64,000 nucleotides of DNA from Flavobacterium sp. K5-23 (GTDB taxonomy: Bacteria > Bacteroidota > Bacteroidia > Flavobacteriales > Flavobacteriaceae), in assembly GCF_023278045.1 (NCBI RefSeq), contig NZ_CP056783.1, positions 62,001 through 126,000 of the forward strand, read 5' to 3'. Numbering within the stretch: the first letter of the stretch is position 1; every line of letters starts with the position of its first letter. Position numbers and translations under genes: made by a program. Under the pieces are notes generated by a model. It made no database searches, was not told the origin of the DNA, and saw only the letters and a program-made list of their open reading frames with translations. Of the stretch, positions 8,477-16,703 are shown one piece after another.

Positions 8477-8521
8477 AAAAGGGATTCTGAAGTAATTAGT
8501 TTACTTTAGAATCCCTTTTTT
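8477..8521 (+). terminator. Terminator of the permease gene
   Basis: Stem AAAAGGGATTCT plus AAGTA against TACTTTAGAATCCC, followed by a run of T. Its other strand has only a short T run, so it serves mainly the plus-strand gene. Confidence 0.8.
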
Positions 8522-8538
8522 ATTTCAAATATAGATTT

Positions 8539-8766
8539 CTATAAATCGAATACAGAAGTGCGCTTAGCACGTATTAAATCTTTTAATTTAATCCAAAATG
8601 CTAGAGTTAGATACACACCAAAACCAAGTCCTGCAGTTACAAAAGATATATAAATAAAAAACAAACGAACACTTGTCACTCGCATCCCTAATTTATCAGC
8701 AAGACGAGAAGAAACATGAAAGCCATGTTTCTCAAAAAAATATTTAAGTTTTAATACCGCTCTCAT
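8539..8766 (-). CDS. PspC-domain small membrane protein
   Basis: 75 aa. The first half resembles the PspC fold (FHVSSRLADKLGMRVTSVRL), followed by one or two membrane helices (FFIYISFVTAGLGFGVYLTLAFWIKL). PspC proteins are involved in envelope stress responses, but this is a free-standing short member. It shares strand with the DUF2851 gene upstream (56 bp gap). Function not assignable beyond the domain. Confidence 0.75.
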   Translation of the reverse strand: MRAVLKLKYFFEKHGFHVSSRLADKLGMRVTSVRLFFIYISFVTAGLGFGVYLTLAFWIKLKDLIRAKRTSVFDL

Positions 8767-8822
8767 TTAGTTGTCTTAATTAATGTTGCAAAAATAAACA
8801 ATTTTAAAATAAGATTGATTAA

Positions 8823-10094
8823 TCAATTATTTTTAAGCAATTCGATTCCTATACCACATTCCAAACACTTACTTTTTAAACAATATTCGGTTTTAAGCTG
8901 CAATAAAGATTGCGTATCAAAGGCATTCTTTGCTTTTACGTTAAAAGAATTAAACTTATCAATAATCGAATTTTTCTCGGGAGCAATTTCGTTTAGCAAT
9001 AAAATTAAATTTTCAGAACAATCTTTTCCTTGGCTTTTTGCATAAGCAAATTGCAATGGAATTATAGTGTTTATAATAATCAAATCAACAAACGATTTAG
9101 TAAGTTTTTTAGACTTCTTAGGGCTCTCTTTGTCAAAATTATAATGATTTTGCCAATACAAAGATGCCGAAACTCGAAACAATTCGTAAATACTTTTAAC
9201 TGAATTTAATGTATTGATTTTAGAAAATAAATTCAGCTGAATATGATATAAACCTGCAAGTTGAGAAAGTCGTATTGTAGGGAAATTATCAGGGCGATGT
9301 TTGAAAAACTGAAGAGGTTCAAAATGTTTTTTCTCCATTTTATGTTTATGTAACAAATAGAAATACCTGAATTTTAGATCTTTAAAATAATTATCTTCCT
9401 TGTCTAAATCCAGCAATCCAGAATTCCCAAACAACAAAGCTTCCAAATTTTCCTGTTCAAAACTTTCCTTTCTGATTATTGAAAACGGGATGGATTTGGC
9501 TATTTCATAAAACGATTCTCCATTGGTATTCAAACCGAAATTTTTAGCCAACAGACAAAACAAAACTGCTTCCCAATCATTATTTGTTTGTTCCAACAAT
9601 TCGAAAATAGATTTTGATTTTCTCTCTAAACGCTCAAAAAATAGACGCTCTTGCCAGTTTTTCAAGGTAAAATCATTTACTGAACCTATGAGTTTCTCAC
9701 AAAAAATCCAGGATTTAGGAGACATCAATGACTGATAATTAGTTAAAGTCTCTATATCAACATAACTTTTAAGTTCAAGAACAGCTATTTCAGAATTATT
9801 TTTTCTGAATATTTCGATGTCATGTTCCCATACTACGTGAAGAATAACATTTTCATAAGCCGGGTCTTTTTCATGATGATGCACATACCAATCAGAAGAT
9901 TTTAGGTGTATCTCTACATTTCCTGCCCATTTTTGATCTCCAATTGTAATTTGTGCATTGAAAAAATCAGGACCTGCAAGCTCTAAATATTGCCCAACAT
10001 TGACAATGGAAATCTCCTCCTTATTTGAAGTTTTTAAATTTAAAGTATCAAACTTCTTAAATTTCCAGAGATAATGGAGAAAATCTTCTTTCAT
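8823..10094 (-). CDS. DUF2851 family protein
   Basis: 423 aa, soluble, no signal peptide. I recognise the conserved Bacteroidota family DUF2851 from the N-terminus MKEDFLHYLWKFKKFD and the WAGNVEIHLKSSDWYVH and ILHVVWEHD motifs, which look like a nuclease-type beta core, though no activity is established. The C-terminus ends with cysteines in CLKSKCLECGIGIELL that could bind metal. Probably cotranscribed with the small PspC-type gene. Confidence 0.8.
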   Translation of the reverse strand: MKEDFLHYLWKFKKFDTLNLKTSNKEEISIVNVGQYLELAGPDFFNAQITIGDQKWAGNVEIHLKSSDWYVHHHEKDPAYENVILHVVWEHDIEIFRKNNSEIAVLELKSYVDIETLTNYQSLMSPKSWIFCEKLIGSVNDFTLKNWQERLFFERLERKSKSIFELLEQTNNDWEAVLFCLLAKNFGLNTNGESFYEIAKSIPFSIIRKESFEQENLEALLFGNSGLLDLDKEDNYFKDLKFRYFYLLHKHKMEKKHFEPLQFFKHRPDNFPTIRLSQLAGLYHIQLNLFSKINTLNSVKSIYELFRVSASLYWQNHYNFDKESPKKSKKLTKSFVDLIIINTIIPLQFAYAKSQGKDCSENLILLLNEIAPEKNSIIDKFNSFNVKAKNAFDTQSLLQLKTEYCLKSKCLECGIGIELLKNN

Positions 10095-10200
10095 CGAATA
10101 GCTATTTAGATACTAAAGTAATGAAAAAACAAACAACTTAACTTACAAAATTATAACTTTACGTATTATACATTACATTAAATATGATGATTTGATACTT

Positions 10201-10683
10201 TTAACGCATCAAATACAATTTAGCGCAAGCTCGCGCATCAGATAAAGCTTCGTGATGATTTAAAGCTATATTCATTGCACTGCAACAATCGCTTAGTTTT
10301 GTTGGCTTCAATCCTTTAGCCTTATAAATTTTCACTGTGCATTCCCAACGGATTCCTATGTTCAACTCATCATAATCTAAATTATATAACGCCATACATT
10401 TAGCCAACACATTTCGGTCAAAACTTTCATTATGAGCAACCACAACTCTATTTTGCAGGCGTTTTTTAATCTCAGGAAATACTTGTGCAAATGTTTTGGC
10501 ATTAACTGTATCTCTAGGATAAATTCCATGTACTTTAATCGTAAAAGGACTATACTCGTTATTTGGTGGTTTTATAAGAGTCACAAACTCATCCACAATA
10601 ACACCATTTTCAACGGTTACAATTCCTACGGAACATGGATGGTATGCTGTTGCAGTTTCAAAATCAATGGCTGTGAAGGTCAT
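10201..10683 (-). CDS. DEDDh 3'-5' exonuclease (DnaQ/RNase T superfamily)
   Basis: 160 aa, a minimal exonuclease domain. Motif ExoI is IDFETATA (Asp and Glu, residues 7 and 9), ExoII is AHNESFDRNVL with the metal-binding Asp, and ExoIII is HHEALSDARACAKL with the His and Asp of the DEDDh subgroup. It lacks the GIY-YIG or BRCT partners of longer Pol III epsilon-like proteins, so it probably acts as a stand-alone DNA or RNA trimming exonuclease; the substrate is unknown. Confidence 0.85.
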   Translation of the reverse strand: MTFTAIDFETATAYHPCSVGIVTVENGVIVDEFVTLIKPPNNEYSPFTIKVHGIYPRDTVNAKTFAQVFPEIKKRLQNRVVVAHNESFDRNVLAKCMALYNLDYDELNIGIRWECTVKIYKAKGLKPTKLSDCCSAMNIALNHHEALSDARACAKLYLMR

Positions 10684-10738
10684 ATTAATAAAATTGTTGA
10701 TTGATAATATTTATAAAAATATAAAGTAAATTAAAAAA

Positions 10739-10797
10739 GCCACGAATTTCAAGAATTCACACAAAATGAATTTGTGTTTATTGATGTAATTCGTGGC
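10739..10797. repeat. Intergenic dyad with CACGAATT words; possible terminator
   Basis: Arms GCCACGAATT and AATTCGTGGC enclose a smaller CACAAAATGAATTTGTG hairpin, with poly-A on the plus side and TTTTTT on the minus side. It lies after the stop of the CBS/cysteine synthase gene, so it may terminate that gene. One of several families of repeated-word intergenic sequence in this window. Confidence 0.6.
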
Positions 10798-10821
10798 AAA
10801 AAAAAAAAAAAATTAATAGGA

Positions 10822-12183
10822 TTATTTAATTGACCCTATAATATCATATTTAGTAATAATATGGTGCTTTCCTTTTCCTAAATCAATTAAAACAGCTTCG
10901 TTTTCTTTGCTGAATAACTTAGAAACTTCTTCAATTGAAGTTCCCATTTTAACGATAGGATAAGGTTTGCCCATAATTTCACGAATAGGTCTTTCAGCAG
11001 AATTCTTGTCATTTACATAACTTTGAAATAAATCAGATTCATCCACAGACCCAACAAAACCTGTAATATCTATTACTGGTATTTGTGAAATTTTGTATTT
11101 ACGCATTCTTTCAATTGCATGCGATACTAATTCTTCAGTACGTACAACAATTAATGGTTTTTCGATATGATCTTTGATTACATCTTCCGCTTTTTTAATT
11201 TCCTCATCCAGAAAACCTCTTTCACGCATCCAATCGTCATTGTACATTTTACCTACATAACGACTTCCTGAATCATGGAACATCACCACTACAACATCTT
11301 CAGGTTTAAAATGTTCTTTCAACTGCAATAAACCTTTAACAGCTGCACCGGCAGAATTTCCTGCAAAAATACCTTCTTCAAGTGCTATTTTACGAGTATA
11401 CACTGCAGCATCCTTGTCTGTTACTTTTGTAAAGCCGTCGATTAAAGAAAAGTCAACGTTCTTTGGAAGTATATCTTCTCCAATTCCTTCTGTTATATAA
11501 GAGTAAATTTCGTTTTCATCAAAAATTCCAGTTTCGTGGTATTTTTTAAATACAGATCCATAAGTATCAATACCCCAAATTTTAATATTTGGATTTTTCT
11601 CTTTCAAATATTTTGCAATTCCTGAAATTGTTCCTCCAGTTCCAACACCAACAACAAAATGTGTTATTTTCCCTTCTGTTTGTTCCCAAATTTCAGGCCC
11701 AGTTTGTTCGTAATGTGCAATTGCGTTTGAAGGGTTGTCATATTGATTTACATACCAAGAATTTGGTGTTTCTTCAGATAATCTTTTGGAAACTGAATAA
11801 TAAGAACGTGGATCAGTAGGTTCCACATCAGTAGGACAAACGACTACTTTTGCACCAACTGCACGCAAAATATCCATTTTCTCCTTGGATTGTTTGTCTG
11901 AAATCACACAAATTAATTTGTAACCTTTTATAATAGCAACTAGTGCTAGCCCCATTCCAGTATTCCCTGAAGTTCCTTCAATTATTGTTCCTCCTGGCTT
12001 CAATCTACCATCAGCTTCTGCATCAGCAATCATTTTAACAGCCATCCTGTCTTTGGCAGAATTTCCAGGATTAAAAGATTCAACTTTTGCAAGTACTAAT
12101 GCTTCTACTTCTTTAGTGACTTTGTTTAATTTCACTAAAGGTGTATTTCCAATAGTTCCTAATATATTTTCTGCGTATTGCAT
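10822..12183 (-). CDS. PLP-dependent cysteine synthase/cystathionine beta-synthase with CBS domains
   Basis: 453 aa. The fold-type II PLP domain (1 to about 320) has the PLP lysine in SFNPGNSAKDR (Lys44), the substrate loop EGTSGNTGMG and the phosphate-binding GVGTGGTISG. A pair of CBS domains (about 335-453) includes KYKISQIPVIDITGFVGSVDESDL. The architecture matches bacterial cystathionine beta-synthase or CBS-linked cysteine synthase. It lacks the N-terminal heme region of the mammalian enzyme. Whether it makes cystathionine or cysteine cannot be settled from sequence. Confidence 0.88.
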   Translation of the reverse strand: MQYAENILGTIGNTPLVKLNKVTKEVEALVLAKVESFNPGNSAKDRMAVKMIADAEADGRLKPGGTIIEGTSGNTGMGLALVAIIKGYKLICVISDKQSKEKMDILRAVGAKVVVCPTDVEPTDPRSYYSVSKRLSEETPNSWYVNQYDNPSNAIAHYEQTGPEIWEQTEGKITHFVVGVGTGGTISGIAKYLKEKNPNIKIWGIDTYGSVFKKYHETGIFDENEIYSYITEGIGEDILPKNVDFSLIDGFTKVTDKDAAVYTRKIALEEGIFAGNSAGAAVKGLLQLKEHFKPEDVVVVMFHDSGSRYVGKMYNDDWMRERGFLDEEIKKAEDVIKDHIEKPLIVVRTEELVSHAIERMRKYKISQIPVIDITGFVGSVDESDLFQSYVNDKNSAERPIREIMGKPYPIVKMGTSIEEVSKLFSKENEAVLIDLGKGKHHIITKYDIIGSIK

Positions 12184-12226
12184 TTTATTATAAGTTTAAG
12201 ATTGTATGCTATTTTAAATATTGGTG

Positions 12227-12234
12227 CAAAGATA
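12227..12234 (-). promoter_or_regulatory. Probable -7 element of CBS/cysteine synthase gene
   Basis: TATCTTTG on the minus strand fits TAnnTTTG, about 45 bp before the start codon. No convincing -33 TTTG. Confidence 0.4.
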
Positions 12235-12321
12235 GTATTTTGTTATAAATATCAGCGTTCCCCATATTTTGAGTTTGAAAATACTTCGTTTACAAAATAA
12301 TTTATGGTGGGAATTTCGAAA

Positions 12322-14286
12322 TTAATTCATGAAATTCCATATTAATCCAAATCGAATGGTAAAATCACGGTATGGGTTATTAGGAGCAGAATAAAAGTTG
12401 TTTCCTGTAAAAGAAGAATTAAAATGCTCTGCCTTTAAATAAATTCTTGTACGTTGTATTTGAGCATTTATAAAAAAGTCGAGATTTGGATAATCCCCTA
12501 TTTCTTTGGTGTTTTGAATAAAAAACTCTCCAATTACCGGATTATAATCATTTGCAAAATAACTTGAAAAATAATTTAAAGTTACTCCTGTCTGTAAAAA
12601 CAATGCGTCTTTAAATAAGTAATCAGAATAGTATAATGTATTCCTTGTCACAATTTCTGGAACATTCAAGATAGCATCCTGCTGATCCGTTTTCTGGAAT
12701 AAAATGGTGTTGTCCAATGCGAATTTACCAAACTGTATTTCTTTACTTAGTTTAAGCGAAAGATAATTTATAGTATTATTGTATTGACTTGGTGTCAGAA
12801 TTTGTTTTTTAGAATCCGTTGATGTATTCGAAAAATATAAATGATCGTCCAATGTCAATAGTTTAAGTGATCCATCAAGCCAAGGAGTTGTGGCATTGAT
12901 AGCAATAGAATTTATTTTTTCGTTTTTAAAATCATTAGACCAGTTGTAATGCACATAACTACTTTGATGTAAATTATAATTATCATTAGCCAACTTGTTT
13001 AAGTTTTGGTATTCGAATGAAAATTGAAAATCGTCATTCATATCATATTGCAATGTGGCATCTAGATTAGAAAGTGATTGGTTAGTTACAGCTCTAGAGT
13101 ATAAAAATTTACCATTCCATTTGTTTTTTTGATACTCATATTGACCACCAATGCTGTTAATGTTTCTGGTTAATGAAGCAGGAACAGTTTTAGAATCAAA
13201 AAACAAAATCTGGTTGTAATATAAATTACTTCTAAAATCATCCGCAAAAAACTGAAATTTCCCAAGAGTAGTATTCTCATAGGTTAGCCCCACTTTGTTA
13301 TACATCTTATTATAATGAGTTTGATCATTGATTCCTGAAGTAACAAAGGAATCTCCAAATCTATTATAGGTTTCTGAACCTACTGTTGAAGAAACAGTGG
13401 CTTGATTGTATTCGAAAAATTTGTTCTCGTAATTAAATTGATGATTAACATATAAATTGTTAGCTCCTTTAACTGAATTTACTCTTATGAAATGATCTAA
13501 AAAAATTCGTTTCCCTTTCAAAAAAGATTTTGCATCAGTAAGATATACTTCCAGTCTTTGACGGTTATCAAATCTAGGGTCTTCATTTTCAAAATCGGAA
13601 ATTGTAGTAATACCTCCATTTTCCTCATTCATAATATCCTGATAGGTAAAATGAGCATTAGCAAAATAACGCTTATTTAAAGTGTTATAGCTAGTGGTAA
13701 ATCTAAAGTTCCCTGTACTGGCTAACTGATTAATGTAATTTCCTGTGGAACGTAACCCTTTGTAAGCTAAAGAAAAGTTGAATCTAGGCGAAGTGTTTAT
13801 GGTAAAAAAAGCATCTAGCGACTGCCCTTTTGCTACTACGGATTTAAAATACAATTCAGTAACCGGAGTAGCCACAGAACTATAAACAATTTGGTTAGCC
13901 TCCAAGAAGTTAAAATGTTTTGCTTTGAATCCTATTCCAGGATACGGTGAAAACTTGGTTAAGCCATATTGTAAAGTATTATAGGTTTGACCTTCATTTG
14001 AAAAAGCCAATAGCCCAAAATTATCTTTTCTTAAATAATTATGACTGTATTCTTTTTGAATGGTAAGTGAAGTATCCAGATAGGTTGTATCGCGTTCAAT
14101 AGATATAAAACGATACATATCCATAGTCGCTTTTTTTAAACCATTAATTGATTGATTTGTTTTAGACTTAATAGGTTTAATTCTAACCTCTTTAGATTTA
14201 TTATCATCAACAGTAGTATTCTTGTTTTGAGAATTGACAGAAATTGTCAGAATAAAAAGAAAGTAAAGGAATGTGTTTTTTGTCAT
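12322..14286 (-). CDS. Putative outer-membrane porin (beta-barrel)
   Basis: 654 aa from the chosen start MTKNTFLYFLFILTISVNSQ, a clear signal peptide; a longer frame to 14343 has an implausible N-terminus. After a short linker the protein is a long run of alternating hydrophobic strands with many Tyr, Phe and Asn residues, ending in FRFGLIWNFMN-like aromatic C-terminal residues as expected for a barrel. It resembles the putative-porin family common in Flavobacteriia. Substrate unknown. Separated from the SusCD block by a terminator, so probably its own unit. Confidence 0.75.
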   Translation of the reverse strand: MTKNTFLYFLFILTISVNSQNKNTTVDDNKSKEVRIKPIKSKTNQSINGLKKATMDMYRFISIERDTTYLDTSLTIQKEYSHNYLRKDNFGLLAFSNEGQTYNTLQYGLTKFSPYPGIGFKAKHFNFLEANQIVYSSVATPVTELYFKSVVAKGQSLDAFFTINTSPRFNFSLAYKGLRSTGNYINQLASTGNFRFTTSYNTLNKRYFANAHFTYQDIMNEENGGITTISDFENEDPRFDNRQRLEVYLTDAKSFLKGKRIFLDHFIRVNSVKGANNLYVNHQFNYENKFFEYNQATVSSTVGSETYNRFGDSFVTSGINDQTHYNKMYNKVGLTYENTTLGKFQFFADDFRSNLYYNQILFFDSKTVPASLTRNINSIGGQYEYQKNKWNGKFLYSRAVTNQSLSNLDATLQYDMNDDFQFSFEYQNLNKLANDNYNLHQSSYVHYNWSNDFKNEKINSIAINATTPWLDGSLKLLTLDDHLYFSNTSTDSKKQILTPSQYNNTINYLSLKLSKEIQFGKFALDNTILFQKTDQQDAILNVPEIVTRNTLYYSDYLFKDALFLQTGVTLNYFSSYFANDYNPVIGEFFIQNTKEIGDYPNLDFFINAQIQRTRIYLKAEHFNSSFTGNNFYSAPNNPYRDFTIRFGLIWNFMN

Positions 14287-14305
14287 TATATTAGTAACAT
14301 TTGAG

Positions 14306-14313
14306 CAAAGATA
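14306..14313 (-). promoter_or_regulatory. Probable -7 element of the porin gene
   Basis: TATCTTTG 20 bp before the chosen porin start at 14286. It lies downstream of the preceding terminator, which supports an independent transcript and the short start. Confidence 0.45.
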
Positions 14314-14326
14314 ATATAATTTAAAC

Positions 14327-14355
14327 AAAAAAAACCATCCCAATTAGGGATGGTT
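14327..14355 (-). terminator. Terminator of the SusCD-lipoprotein operon
   Basis: Stem AAACCATCCC/GGGATGGTTT with a 5-nt loop, then eight T on the minus strand, 21 bp past the lipoprotein stop. Confidence 0.9.
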
Positions 14356-14376
14356 TAGTAATATAAAAGATAAAGT

Positions 14377-15198
14377 TTATAACTTTAAATTTGGCCAATT
14401 TTTACCATCAGTTCTTGTTAATGTAGTATCTCCAAATTCACCATAATCATTTACCCAATGAAATGATAATTTTGTACCATTTACAACTAAGTTAGAAAAA
14501 GTGAAAATTTCATCATATTGATCTTTACCACTGTATGCGATTTTATTACAAATATCTGTTAGTTTAACATTTTTCGCAATATTACCAGGACCATACAGCC
14601 CTATCCAACCTCCAAAAGAAGCATCAGAAATAGCATATACTCCAGGAGTAGTTGCTGTAAAAGTCACATTACCAGTAACAGGACCAGCTACCCTACCACC
14701 ACCAGGCTCACCCATTTTTGTCGTAGAATATGCATATGTACCACCTAAAGTAGATGTACAAGCTTTATAAATTAACAACTCAAAAGACTTCTTAGTAGGC
14801 TCTAAAGTAGCATTGTCTAAATTCCCTAAATTCAAAATCAACTTTACAGTTTCATTTGCGTTCAGATTATCAAAATCTCCAGTAACTACAATCTCACCTA
14901 AATAAGCACCTGCAGGAATAACTAAAGTAGCGGCATCAATTTTATATTGAGAAGCTAATGCAGTAGATTTAGCATCTACAGTTACAGGAATTACTCTACT
15001 TGCTGTTGAAACAGTTGAAATTGTAACACCAATTTTTACTGATGAAACACCAGTATCAACTACAGGCAAAGTAGCTGTAGTTTTAACAAATGCAGCAAGA
15101 GCTTGATCTCCCCCATACATTACCTTATCTTCTTCACAACTAGCAAAAGCTCCCATAAACAGAACTAATGCAGTTATTTTTAAAATATATTTTTTCAT
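14377..15198 (-). CDS. Surface lipoprotein downstream of SusD
   Basis: 273 aa. Signal peptide with lipobox AFAS-Cys21 (SPase II type), then CEEDK. Residues 45-150 look like a Calx-beta or DUF1735-like immunoglobulin fold (VPVTVDAKSTALASQYKIDAATLVIPAGAYLGEIVV), the usual first domain of SusE/F-like proteins. The C-terminal half is Gly-rich and aromatic and may be the ligand-binding domain. As the third gene behind susC and susD it is probably the outer-face glycan- or peptide-binding partner of this SusCD system. Confidence 0.7.
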   Translation of the reverse strand: MKKYILKITALVLFMGAFASCEEDKVMYGGDQALAAFVKTTATLPVVDTGVSSVKIGVTISTVSTASRVIPVTVDAKSTALASQYKIDAATLVIPAGAYLGEIVVTGDFDNLNANETVKLILNLGNLDNATLEPTKKSFELLIYKACTSTLGGTYAYSTTKMGEPGGGRVAGPVTGNVTFTATTPGVYAISDASFGGWIGLYGPGNIAKNVKLTDICNKIAYSGKDQYDEIFTFSNLVVNGTKLSFHWVNDYGEFGDTTLTRTDGKNWPNLKL

Positions 15199-15212
15199 AA
15201 TTATAAGTTATA

Positions 15213-16691
15213 TTAGTTAGTTGCGTATCCTGGATTTTGCTGCGTTTTAATTGCTGCATTAGCACCAATTTCAGTTGCTGGAATAGGCATTGTAAATCTA
15301 TAGTCCGTATTTGGAATACTACAAGCGTTGAAAACTGTACAATCTTCAGGAGCTCTATCGATTGCTACACCTGCTCTAACTCCAAGACGTTTTAAATCTA
15401 AGTATCTGTGACCTTCAAAACAAAGTTCAATTCTTCTTTGTTTTAAAATTTCAGCAAAAGCAGCTTTTTCAGTAGTCGCAACAGCGATTACTGGTGCAGT
15501 TCCTGCAACAAAACGAGCATTGTTAATCATTTGCAATTGAGCAGTTGAACCAACATAATCACCAGCATTAGCAAGAGCTTCCGCTTTTATGAAATACATC
15601 TCAGCTGAACGAAATATTTTAACATCGTTTAACTGTACAATTCCACCTGATCCAGGATATTTACCAATAACAATTTTATTGTTAGCTGGCTCAGAAGTAG
15701 TGCTCAAATAAGCTCTTCTTCTGATATCGTTAGGGTTATTTAACAAGTTGTATAAACTAGTACTCATTTCATAGAAAGGAGACCCACTTACTGTACTGTT
15801 TACAGAAGCCCATATACCATTGATTAATCTGTTACCTTGAACTCTTTCTAATTTGAAAATTACTTCATTATTAGTAGGAACAGCAACATCAGTCCAAATA
15901 TTTAAAAACATAGAAGTGTTCTCAGTTGCAACAGTTGCAGATCTAGAAGTTAAAGGGTAAGCAGCAATTAACTCTGATGACAAAGTACTTGCAGTTACAT
16001 AATCTCCTCTATAAGCAGCCATTCTAGCTCTAAAAGATTTTACAAAATCTCTAGAAACTAATGTACGATCAGCATTTAATGCGTTAGTACTTAAACCAGA
16101 TACAAAATTAAGGTCAGCATTAATTAATGCAAAAACTTCACCATTTGTATTTCTAGGCAATTGTTGCGTCGTTTTTGGTACAAAATCAACTTTTATAACA
16201 CCTAAAGCAGCGTCTTTTGTTAAATCTGTAGAAAAATGACTAAGTAAAACAAAATGTCCCCAAGCTCTTAATATGTGTGCTTGCGCAACAATATTATCAT
16301 AAGTAGCTTTATCTGCTGCTTTTGGAGTAAATAATGCAGCACCTGCAATAACTCTGTTTGCTCTATTTATAAGAGAATAGTTAGTTCCCCAAATTTCAGC
16401 TGCGTCACCAGAACTTGTATTTAAGTTAAATACATATTCTCCACCATTTAAACCTTGACCTCCATTAGCAAATCCAATTGCAACTTCATCAGTAAAAACT
16501 GTACTAAAAGCAATAGGGCTTTCACCTGAAACAAATGCATAGACACCGTTTAGTCCAAGTTGTAAATCACCAACAGTCTGAAAAGTAACTTCAGGAGTTA
16601 ATTCACCAGGCTGAACTATATCAATTGCATCCTCACAAGAAGAAAACAATGAAACGATCAATGCGAATAAAATAAAATTAATTTTTTTCAT
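15213..16691 (-). CDS. SusD/RagB-family outer-membrane lipoprotein
   Basis: 492 aa. Lipobox LFSS-Cys19; helical TPR scaffold typical of SusD (RANRVIAGAALF, AHILRAWGHFVLLSHF, RARMAAYRGDYVTA), and the conserved C-terminal RRIELCFEGHRYLDLKRLG segment. SusD forms the lid of the TonB-dependent SusC channel and captures nutrient outside the cell. Eighteen bp or fewer from each neighbour, so cotranscribed with susC upstream. No glycosidase is nearby, so the substrate may be peptide or unknown oligomer. Confidence 0.93.
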   Translation of the reverse strand: MKKINFILFALIVSLFSSCEDAIDIVQPGELTPEVTFQTVGDLQLGLNGVYAFVSGESPIAFSTVFTDEVAIGFANGGQGLNGGEYVFNLNTSSGDAAEIWGTNYSLINRANRVIAGAALFTPKAADKATYDNIVAQAHILRAWGHFVLLSHFSTDLTKDAALGVIKVDFVPKTTQQLPRNTNGEVFALINADLNFVSGLSTNALNADRTLVSRDFVKSFRARMAAYRGDYVTASTLSSELIAAYPLTSRSATVATENTSMFLNIWTDVAVPTNNEVIFKLERVQGNRLINGIWASVNSTVSGSPFYEMSTSLYNLLNNPNDIRRRAYLSTTSEPANNKIVIGKYPGSGGIVQLNDVKIFRSAEMYFIKAEALANAGDYVGSTAQLQMINNARFVAGTAPVIAVATTEKAAFAEILKQRRIELCFEGHRYLDLKRLGVRAGVAIDRAPEDCTVFNACSIPNTDYRFTMPIPATEIGANAAIKTQQNPGYATN

Positions 16692-16703
16692 GTCTTTTTT
16701 ATA